Below, in pieces: positions 22,701-34,700 of a stretch of DNA of 64,000 bases. The stretch is from Marthasterias glacialis. Its lineage: Eukaryota; Echinodermata; Asteroidea; Forcipulatida; Asteriidae. Each line of letters begins with the position of its first letter. The first letter of the stretch is position 1. The stretch spans positions 23,670,450 to 23,734,449 of the forward strand of contig OU452228.1 of the NCBI GenBank assembly GCA_911728455.2, read 5' to 3'. The translations under genes and the position numbers were made by a program. Under the pieces are notes generated by a model, which searched no databases, was not told where the DNA came from, and saw only the letters and a list, made by a program, of their open reading frames with translations.

Positions 22701-25700
22701 CTTATTTGTCAAAAAAAATAAAAAATAAAAAAATGTATGTGGTCGGACGACATTAAAATCCATATTTCAGTTAGGTCATTCTTTGGTGTCTAGTGAGTTT
22801 TGCGGTAACACCATGTGGAAATCTCTAATGAGTTGGGATGGTTCTGAAAAGAACCGATGGTTAAACAACTCTAATTGTTGTCAGAGTTGTGAGTTGTGTT
22901 TAACCATCGGTTCTTTTCAGAACCATCCAAACTCATTAGAGATTTCCACATGGTGTTACCACAAAACTCACTAGATTGTATTCCCACCATGCAAAGTTTC
23001 AAATCTTACTCATTCTTTGGTGGGTAGCAAATCATGTTGTATGCTCTCCTTCGTGAAAATCACATCGAAGCTCTACTATGATTTCATGATATCGCTTCTG
23101 AAACTCCCAAAAGCTTGTCTGATCTGGAAAAATGTCTCATACACATTTCGTGAAATATAATCTAGTATGCATGCCTTGAGTCCGTTATGACACACAGGAT
23201 GGATTGATGACACTTAAAGATGATGAACATCTTTTCGATTTGTACATATCGAGAAAAAAAATGACAGGTGTCAATAAGTTTCTAATAGGCCCCGCTAATG
23301 GAACTGTATTTACGAAGAAATTCGAAAATTGCCGTCGGTAAGTCGATTCAAGTCTTTTTATAAAAGTAGTCAACTCTACCATTATGTGGCATAGCTCTCT
23401 TCTAGTCTGTCCAGCTCTTATCATCTTCAGTCTTTTGTTGCTTTCAATTCATGTGTCAGCCATTTTTACCTAATGACCCTTCTAGTCTGGCACATACCTG
23501 TCATTGCTTCCACAGTCTGTTTGTTTTGCGTTTACCTGTTCGTCCATGTTTGTTGCTTCTCCGTCTAGGCTGTCTTCTCTACAAGCCTTGGCTTAATCTG
23601 TCAACCTCGTGCTCTCTTTAATTTTGGTCTACTTAGATTTCGTCAAGCCATGCCGCTTATTACCGAGTTCATCAAAAATACCGACACAACCAAGTCCTAA
23701 ATAATTATTTCCCCTTCATTTGCTGTCCTTATTATTTCTTCTTATCTATGTAATATGTTAAGTGTGTTTTGTTTCGAGAAGAGTAATATGAAATACACGT
23801 TGACTTGAATTGAATTGAATTAAAGATCAAACCAGTGACATATCGTCAAAGACATCCCTCCATTTGAAATACTGCCATACATAAATTAAACCCAATAGAA
23901 CCTGCCCAAAATCCCCCCAAAACGAAAAGGAAAACCGTTACTTTCACTAAAAAAGTGATAGCCAAGTTCCATAACAATTCAGCAGCTTGGTCGTACGGTT
24001 TGTTTGTTGTAAACTAGAAGATTTGCATAAATGTACTCAAAAATAAATGATGTCGCTTCAAGCCCACCGAGGGTTTGTGGTATGTGATGGCTGCACTGCC
24101 GCATTGGTCTTTGAATAAAGATTGAGAAATGCAGGACTTACAAGGCAAGTCTAGTTTCATGTTGGTAGAGAAGTGTCATACTTAGATGACGTTACACCAA
24201 ACAAGATGATTGTTTGGTTGATTGTTTTGGTTCTAGTCTAAAATAAAATTGCCATATAATAATTTCTTGTGAAATTTAATCAAAATATCTGATAAAATTT
24301 GATGTAATTTTCTCTCACGGAATAAAATGTTTACACTTCAACTTTCTAAGCCTCTACGCAGAAAACATGAGCAAATAAAAGATAAACAAACATATGAGTA
24401 AATTAAATAAATAACGTGTAAGGTAGATAAAAGAGGTCATTAATTTTCCATTCAAGAAACTGGATTTATTATTAATTATCCACTTATCCTTTAATTGATT
24501 CCATTAATTTAGGTTTACGGCAGCATGGGGAACGCGTTACTGTCATTCATTTCTGATTTAACGCCATATTTTACGGACAAACAACACAATTTTAAGAGCT
24601 GGTGGTATAATATGTTCCTCATGGCATGTACATTTACATTCTCTACCAAAACTACAGGCATATCAAGTGTTGATATAATATGTTCGCGCACATCATCTTG
24701 AGACTTTGGGCTTTGGAAACCGTGGGGAGATATTCTCTCTTCTTACGGTACTGCGACGCTCTGTTAGGCACCGTCTTCAATAATTGATCAAGGGAGGTGC
24801 GATGCCAGGAAAGAAAGGGAGCTCTTCTCCCCATATCAGCGAGTCATAACGGCAACTCTTAAAGGCACTTGATTCTCTTCCTTTCTAACTAGAGGAATTT
24901 GGATCAGCCTTATGGAGGAAAGGTGCAACTTGTATGGGAACGTATCTGTGGCTCTGTATTTCCAAAAGTTTGTTTGGTTCATAGAGCCTTCAAGTGGTAA
25001 ACGTATACAGGGCCATATTATGTACGAGTACGAGACATTTCTTTGAAGGCAATTTTGGGAGCAACGATTAACATTTAAGCAAATCGATACAACAAGAAAT
25101 ATTTTTCGAAAGTGTATAAGTACCGCCTCCCCCCGCCCCCGCCCCCTCAAAGGGAAACATGTGTGAAATCTGAATGTTTTCTGCCTGCAAATTGCTTTAT
25201 GTAAGAGATCTTTAAAGTTGCATGGTCCGATTTTTGCGTGTGGAAATTTGTTTCTAGAATTTCTTCTCTGAACGAATTTAACAGATGATGCTGTTTCAAA
25301 ACGAAAAAACCGAAAAGCACAAAATTTTCGCATATGCCACGGACAATGCACAAAACACATGTAATATGCACAATCTGTTTACTCATGGCTGATGGACATG
25401 TTTTAATGTAGGGATCCTGACAATAATTCATTTTTAATTTTTACTATCTTATTTAAAATTGGGGGATTAATTTGTGCAATAACTCAAATAAAGTCTGGTA
25501 TGTTTTTTTAATCTATAAAAAAATATTTCAAATCCAGTTTTTCCGATCAAATCGGCCAAATATTGGACCTAGCATCTTCAATACGTTTCACACTGAGATC
25601 AGGGCCCAATTTCATAGAGCTGCTTAAGCACAAAAAGTAGCTCAGCACAAACAAAATTATGCCTAGCAGAATAAGGTTACCAGCCGAAAGAGCATGTCAC

Positions 25701-28700
25701 ATGTACAATCTGTCACTGGTATCCTGCTTATTTTTGCTTAGCAGAAAACTTTTAAGACCTAGTTTCTGCTTCAGCAGCTCTATGAAATTGGGCCCAGTTA
25801 TGATTGATACTGAAAGTACAAGCAGTTGAGCTGACATGCTTCAGATCGTCGCATTTTTTGTTCAAATAAAATTCAACAGAATGCTTCGTTGGAATTTGCT
25901 GAATTCAGAACTTCACAGCCAAATCAACCACTAGTTCCAATAACCAGTCAATAGTTCCGATCAGTGAGTGGGGGGTTTCGTGGTGAGTTATTGTACGCTG
26001 AATCGGAACTCGAATTCGTAGAACAGTGCCCAATGTGAATGATATGTAAATTTTAATCAATAGAAACGCTTTGCAATGTTTACTTTTGATTACTCTACGC
26101 TTGAAATGAAATACTCCATCCAAAATCACGTTCGCCCAAAGGTATTCGAGCGTTGATAGTGTACCAAATATTTACAATTGTAATAGCTTATAGGTGTTTG
26201 CGTTGTTTTGTGAAAGTGCAACTTGATTGCGGATTACCAAGTACGTAATCTCGACGGTACGGGCGGCTGCACAATTTTTAAAAATCTATTTATTTGTTTA
26301 TTTATTAATTTATTTAATTGTATTGTCTACGAAATGAAGTCATTAAAGCTTAGTTGAGGTCTAAAAAGTTTTCCGTGTCAAAAAGTTAAATGTTCAAGAA
26401 TTCAACATTTAACGATTAAATAATACAATTTTTTGTTTTATATTTTATAAATTTGCTGAGTTTTATCGCCCTTGTGTTAGGTAACTATACAGGCAGGTAG
26501 TATTCATTTTAACGTCTTTGATCTAACCACTCAAAATGTCAAACATTTATTAACGCGGGTGCCTTTCATTGTTGATAATACAATATATTTATTTATGTTT
26601 TACACTTTAGTTTTGTGCTCATTTCCTTTTCCCTGTTTAACTTATGAACACTAAAATCGGATTTGTGAACAAAATTCTCGAAATCGGAAGCTCTCTGTAC
26701 CGAATGACTTTTCATTCTAGTTGGCAAAAGACTCAACTGTATTCCCTGTAAGTTTGCAGATTTAAATTCATGAAATTGCCATTGATAGTGATTCTCTACG
26801 TCAGCATTGTGAACCAGCTGTTGCCGTTTGCATGAACGATCAGTGTAGCACGATCCGTGTGGCACCTAAATGTAACCCAGGTCTAAATGTAGCCCAATCC
26901 AAGAACCTAAATGTAGCCTGGACATCAATTTGGGTACATGGCTTAGGTCACGTTTGTGTTGGAACTACATTTAGGTACAGTATGGGGCTACGTTTTTGAA
27001 CCCGGCCATCAATAAGGCACCGTGGTTTGGGCTACTTGTTGGTCTCAAGATGCATGAAGATATTGCACATTAATATACAATGACTCAAAATCGTCACCTT
27101 GAAATTCTGTCTTGGATGTTTCCGATTCTCCGTAGGTGCGGTTTTCACCGACAAATTGACCACTTCTTTCTTTGGGTTCCGCCGAGGTGCCATCATCCAC
27201 AATGTGTTAAACAACGACTCTGATTCCGTCCAGTTTGTGGGATTTGAGAAGTATGTCAGCGAGGCCAACAGCTTCGAATTAGGTCAAAAGGGTAAGTGGT
27301 TCCGTCCAATGTCAGTCTGGGTTTTGGCAACTGAAATTGTTTGGGTAAAAACTGTACACCGTTGATGTTTCATTTTACGGTTACTCAGCGTCGTAACAAG
27401 GGAAAATTTTTGGGGCAGAAGGTGGGGGGGGGGGGGGTGGCACCATTTTTCCAAGGGGGCACTTTTGGCCAATTAAAACTGTAGTTTCTGTTTGTATTTT
27501 TCCTAAACAAGCCCCTTTTCAGTGTTTTCAGACGTGTTGAGGTAAAACAAAATAAATTCTGTGTGTAAATAATTCAAAATAGTTCTAAAAACATTGAAAT
27601 TACTACGTAAATTCTCATAAAATGTAACCTTTTATTCTGGTTATTTTTAATCTCAAAAGCCCAGATTTCAAATGGGGGGGGGGGGCAGGGGGGCACGGAC
27701 CTCAGTTGGGGGCAGGGCACGTGATTTTTACAGTGATTTAGGCCTACATTACAAACAAAATAACAGGCGGGTGGCTACATAGTCGTCCGACGCCGGTAGT
27801 GCATAACTCAAAATAAACATCTTTTGTAGTAGAATACTGGTAGTTTATGAAACAGTATCATCAATGCGATAAATATCAATGTCACAATACACAACTTTAA
27901 TAAAATGACTTAGTAACTTAGATTATAAACCGATCGTATTAACGAAGTTGGCAAACTTGTAGTAGTCTTTACGTCATGCACGAAGTGACTGGCTTATTGC
28001 ACTGCCATCATTAGACTGTGCGATTGTTCCACTCAGTGCTAATGAAAATCATGCCCATCTTAGCCATGGTTTGTCATTTACTGAAGCACGATCGTGCATG
28101 CTTGGGTTAACCCCGACGGAATGTTGATTGTAGTTTTAATCACTTTTTATATCCCTTCACTACTCATGAAATATTGATAGACTAATTACTACGCAATGAT
28201 TCCTGGATGGTAAAGCCCAAAGCAGCAGTCAAAACCCGCGGGTATTAAAATGGTTCAACACTTGCAGGGCAAGACTTCAGATGACGCAATGAAACCATGA
28301 TTGCTTTTATAGATGCATTGACTTTTTTGCCTCAATGTTAGCAAGCACACTAACACACTTTGGTCTATTTTAATTGTTGTTTTATCTCACAGATATGCCA
28401 GAATTAAACAAACCTGACTGGGAGGTTGTTCTTTCAAGTTAAAAAAATAATACTAACAATAACAATTATAATAAATAGCAATAATAAAAAAAAAAATACA
28501 ATGGCCGGGAATGGAACAAGGGCCAATTACTTCAAAGCGTCTGATCTCACCGCTACAACACCAACGTCAGTTTGTATTTTATCAATTTACTTTCATTTAT
28601 TTCCCTTAAATATCAAATCATGACTACTTAAAATAAAAATTGCGTTGGCCGGGAGTGGAACCCGGGTCAATTGCTTGGAAAGCAACTATTCTCACCGCTA

Positions 28701-31700
28701 TACCACCAACGCCAGATGGTATTTTATCCACTAACTTTCTTTTTTTCCCTTCTTTTTTAATATCAAATCATAAACTACTTAGAAATAAAAAAATGCGTTG
28801 GCTTGGAGTCAAACCCGGGTCAATTGCTTGGAAGGCAACTTTTCTCAACGCTATACCACCAACGCCAGATGGTATTTTATCCACCAACTCTTTTTTTTTC
28901 TTTTTAATATCAGATCAACTATTTAAAATATTGCGTTGGCCGGGAGTCGAACCCGGGTCAATTGCTTGGAAGGCAACTATTCTCACCGCTATACCACCCA
29001 CCCCAGATGGTATTTTATCCACTAAATTTTAATTATTTTCTTTCTATATCAAATCAACTATTTAACATTTTGCGTTGGCCGGGAGTCGAACCCGGGTCAA
29101 TTGCTTGGAAGGCAACTATTCTCACCGCTATACCACCAACGCCAGATGGTATTTTATCCACTAAATTTTAATTATTTTCTTTCTATACCAAATCAACTAT
29201 TTAAAATTTTGCGTTGGCCGGGAGTCGAACCCGGGTCAATTGCTTGGAAGGCAACTATTCTCACCGCTATACCACCAACGCCAGATGGTATTTTATCCAC
29301 TAAATTTTAATTATTTTCTTTTTATATCAAATCAACTATTTAAAATATTGCGTTGGCCGGGAGTCGAACCCGGGTCAATTGCTTGGAAGGCAACTATTCT
29401 CACCGCTATACCACCAACGCCAGATGGTATTTTATCCACTAAATTTTAATTATTTTCTTTTTATATCAAATCAACTATTTAAAATTTTGCGTTGGCCGGG
29501 AGTCGAACCCGGGTCAATTGCTTGGAAGGCAACTATTCTCACCGCTATACCACCAACGCCAGATGGTATTTTATCCACTAAATGTTAATTATTTTCTTTT
29601 TATATCAAATCAACTATTTAAAATATTGCGTTGGCCGGGAGTCGAACCCGGGTCAATTGCTTGGAAGGCAACTATTCTCACCGCTATACCACCAACGCCA
29701 GATGGTATTTTATCCACTAAATTTTAATTATTTTCTTTCTATATCAAATCAACTATTAAAAATTTTGCGTTGGCCGGGAGTCGAACCAGGGTCAATTGCT
29801 TGGAAGGCAACTATTCTCACCGCTATACCACCAACGCCAGATGGTATTTTATCCACTAAATTTTAATTATTTTCTTTTTATATCAAATCAACTATTTAAA
29901 ATATTGCGTTGGCCGGGAGTCGAACCCGGGTCAATTGCTTGGAAGGCAACTATTCTCACCGCTATACCACCAACGCCAGATGGTATTTTATCCACTAAAT
30001 TTTAATTATTTTCTTTCTATATCAAATCAACTATTTAAAATTTTGCGTTGGCCGGGAGTCGAACCCGGGTCAATTGCTTGGAAGGCAACTATTCTCACCG
30101 CTATACCACCAACGCCAGATGGTATTTTATCCACTAAATTTTAATTATTTTCTTTTTGTATCAAATCAACTATTTAAAATATTGCGTTGGCCGGGAGTCG
30201 AACCCGGGTCAATTGCTTGGAAGGCAACTATTCTCACCGCTATACCACCAACGCCAGATGGTATTTTATCCACTAAATTTTAATTATTTTCTTTCTATAT
30301 CAAATCAACTATTTAAAATTTTGCGTTGGCCGGGAGTCGAACCCGGGTCAAATGCTTGGAAGGCAACTATTCTCACGGCTTTACCACCAACGCCAGATGC
30401 TATTTTATCCACTAAATTTTATTTATTTTCTTTCTATATCAAATCAACTATTTAAAATTTTGCGTTGGCCGGGAGTCGAACCCGGGTCAATTGCTTGGAA
30501 GGCAACTATTCTCACCGCTATACCACCAACGCCAGATGGTATTTTATCCACTAAATTTTAATTATATTCTTTTTATATCAAATCAACTATTTAAAATATT
30601 GCGTTGGCCGGGAGTCGAACCCGGGTCAATTGCTTGGAAGGCAACTATTCTCACCGCTATACCACCAACGCCAGATGGTATTTTATCCACTAAATTTTAA
30701 TTTTTTTCTTTTTATATCAAATCAACTATTTAAAATATTGCGTTGGCCGGGAGTCGAACCCGGGTCAATTGCTTGGAAGGCAACTATTCTCACCGCTATA
30801 CCACCAACGCCAGATGGTATTTTATCCACTAAATTTTAATTATTTTCTTTTTATATCAAATCAACTATTTAAAATATTGCGTTGGCCGGGAGTCGAACCC
30901 GGGTCAATTGCTTGGAAGGCAACTATTCTCACCGCTATACCACCAACGCCAGATGGTATTTTATCCACTAAATTTTAATTATTTTCTTTCTATATCAAAT
31001 CAACTATTTAAAATTTTGCGTTGGCCGGGAGTCGAACCCGGGTCAATTGCTTGGAAGGCAACTATTCTCACCGCTATACCACCAACGCCAGATGGTATTT
31101 TATCCACTAACTTTTAATTATTTTCTTTTTATATCAAATCAACTATTTAAAATATTGCGTTGGCCGGGAGTCGAACCCGGGTCAATTGCTTGGAAGGCAA
31201 CTATTCTCACCGCTATACCACCAACGCCAGATGGTATTTTATCAACCAACTTTCTTTTTTTTCTTTTTAATATCATATCAACTATTTAAAATATTGCGTT
31301 GGCCGGGAGTCGAACCCGGGTCAATTGCTTGGAAGGCAACTATTCTCACCGCTATACCACCAACGCCAGATGGTATTTTATCCACTAAATTTTAATTATT
31401 TTCTTTTTATATCAAATCAAATATTTAAAATATTGCGTTGGCCGGGAGTCTATCCCGGGTCAATTGCTTGGAAGGCAACTATTCTCACCGCTATACCACC
31501 AACGCCAGATGGTATTTTATCCACTAAATTTTAATTATTTTCTTTTTATATCAAATCAACTATTTAAAATATTGCGTTGGCCGGGAGTCGAACCCGGGTC
31601 AATTGCTTGGAAGGCAACTATTCTCACCGCTGCCAGATGGTATTTTATCCACTAACTTTTAATTATTTTCTTTTTATATCAAATCAACTATTTAAAATAT

Positions 31701-34700
31701 TGCGTTGGCCGGGAGTCGAACCCGGGTCAATTGCTTGGAAGGCAACTATTCTCACCGCTATACCACCAACGCCAGATGGTATTTTATCAACCAACTTTCT
31801 TTTTTTTTCTTTTTAATATCAGATCAACTATTTACAATATTGCGTTGGCCGGTAGTCGAACCCGGGTCAATTGCTTGGAAGGCAACTATTCTCACCGCTA
31901 TACCACCAACGCCAGATGGTATTTTATCCACTAAATTTTAATTATTTTCTTTTTATATCAAATCAACTATTTAGAATATTGCGTTGGCCGGGAGTCGAAC
32001 CCGGGTCAATTGCTTGGAAGACAACTATTCTCACCGCTATACCACCAACGCCAGATGGTATTTTATCAACCAACTTTCTTTTTTTTTCCTTTTTAATATC
32101 AGATCAACTATTTAAAATATTGCGTTGGCCGGGAGTCGAACCCGGGTCAATTGCTTGGAAGGCAACTATTCTCACCGCTATACCACCAACGCCAGATGGT
32201 ATTTTATCCACTAAATTTTAATTCTTTTCTTTCTATATCAAATCAACTATTTAAAATTTTGCGTTGGCCGGGAGTCGAACCCGGGTCAATTGCTTGGAAG
32301 GCAACTATTCTCACCGCTATACCACCAATGCCAGATGGCATTTTATCCACTAAATTTTAATTATTTTCTTTTTATATCAAATCAACTATTTAAAATATTG
32401 CGTTGGCCGGGAGTCGAACCCGGGTCAATTGCTTGGAAGGCAACTATTCTCACCGCTATACCACCAACGCCAGATGGTATTTTATCCACTAAATTTGAAT
32501 TATTTTCTTTCTATATCAAATCAACTATTTAAAATTTTGCGTTGGCCGGGAGTCGAACCCGGGTCAATTGCTTGGAAGGCAACTATTCTCACCGCTATAC
32601 CACCAACGCCAGATGGTATTTTATCCACTAAATTTTATTTATTTTCTTTTTATATCAAATCAACTATTTAAAATATTGCGTTGGCCGGGAGTCGAACCCG
32701 GGTCAATTGCTTGGAAGGCAACTATTCTCACCGCTATACCACCAACGCCAGATGGTATTTTATCCACTAAATTTTATTTATTTTCTTTCTAATATCAAAT
32801 CAACTATTTAAAATTTTGCGTTGGCCGGGAGTCGAACCCGGGTCAATTGCTTGAAAGGCAACTTTTCTCACCGCTATACCACCAACTCCAGATGGTATTT
32901 TATCCACCAACTTTCTTTTTTTTCTTTGTAATATCAAATCAAATATTTAAAATATTGCGTTGGCCGGGAGTCGAACCCGGGTCAATTGCTTGGAAGACAA
33001 CTATTCTCACCGCTATACCACCAACGCCAGATTGTATTTTATCAACCAACTTTCTTTTTTTTTCCTTTTTAATATCAGATCAACTATTTAAAATATTGCG
33101 TTGGCCGGGAGTCGAACCCGGGTCAATTGCTTGGAAGGCAACTATTCTCACCGCTATACCACCAACGCCAGATGGTATTTTATCCACTAAATTTTAATTC
33201 TTTTCTTTCTATATCAAATCAACTATTTAAAATTTTGCGTTGGCCGGGAGTCGAACCCGGGTCAATTGCTTGGAAGGCAACTATTCTCACCACTATACCA
33301 CCAATGCCAGATGGCATTTTATCCACTAAATTTTAATTATTTTCTTTTTATATCAAATCAACTATTTAAAATATTGCGTTGGCCGGGAGTCGAACCCGGG
33401 TCAATTGCTTGGAAGGCAACTATTCTCACCGCTATACCACCAACGCCAGATGGTATTTTATCCACTAAATTTGAATTATTTTCTTTCTATATCAAATCAA
33501 CTATTTAAAATTTTGCGTTGGCCGGGAGTCGAACCCGGGTCAATTGCTTGGAAGGCAACTATTCTCACCGCTATACCACCAACGCCAGATGGTATTTTAT
33601 CCACTAAATTTTATTTATTTTCTTTTTATATCAAATCAACTATTTAAAATATTGCGTTGGCCGGGAGTCGAACCCGGGTCAATTGCTTGGAAGGCAACTA
33701 TTCTCACCGCTATACCACCAACGCCAGATGGTATTTTATCCACTAAATTTTATTTATTTTCTTTCTAATATCAAATCAACTATTTAAAATTTTGCGTTGG
33801 CCGGGAGTCGAACCCGGGTCAATTGCTTGGAAGGCAACTATTCTCACCGCTATACCACCAATGCCAGATGGCATTTTATCCACTAAATTTTAATTATTTT
33901 CTTTTTATATCAAATCAACTATTTAAAATATTGCGTTGGCCGGGAGTCGAACCCGGGTCAATTGCTTGGAAGGCAACTATTCTCACCGCTATACCACCAA
34001 CGCCAGATGGTATTTTATCCACTAAATTTGAATTATTTTCTTTCTATATCAAATCAACTATTTAAAATTTTGCGTTGGCCGGGAGTCGAACCCGGGTCAA
34101 TTGCTTGGAAGGCAACTATTCTCACCGCTATACCACCAACGCCAGATGGTATTTTATCCACTAAATTTTATTTATTTTCTTTTTATATCAAATCAACTAT
34201 TTAAAATATTGCGTTGGCCGGGAGTCGAACCCGGGTCAATTGCTTGGAAGGCAACTATTCTCACCGCTATACCACCAACGCCAGATGGTATTTTATCCAC
34301 TAAATTTTATTTATTTTCTTTCTAATATCAAATCAACTATTTAAAATTTTGCGTTGGCCGGGAGTCGAACCCGGGTCAATTGCTTGAAAGGCAACTTTTC
34401 TCACCGCTATACCACCAACTCCAGATGGTATTTTATCCACCAACTTTCTTTTTTTTCTTTGTAATATCAAATCAAATATTTAAAATATTGCGTTGGCCGG
34501 GAGTCGAACCCGGGTCAATTGCTTGGAAGACAACTATTCTCACCGCTATACCACCAACGCCAGATTGTATTTTATCAACCAACTTTCTTTTTTTTTCCTT
34601 TTTAATATCAGATCAACTATTTAAAATATTGCGTTGGCCGGGAGTCGAACCCGGGTCAATTGCTTGGAAGGCAACTATTCTCACCGCTATACCACCAACG

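Noticed and set aside
24836-25360. 174-codon frame on the - strand in intron 1
   Set aside because: Overlaps a dispersed repeat also present at 13270 and shows no domain.
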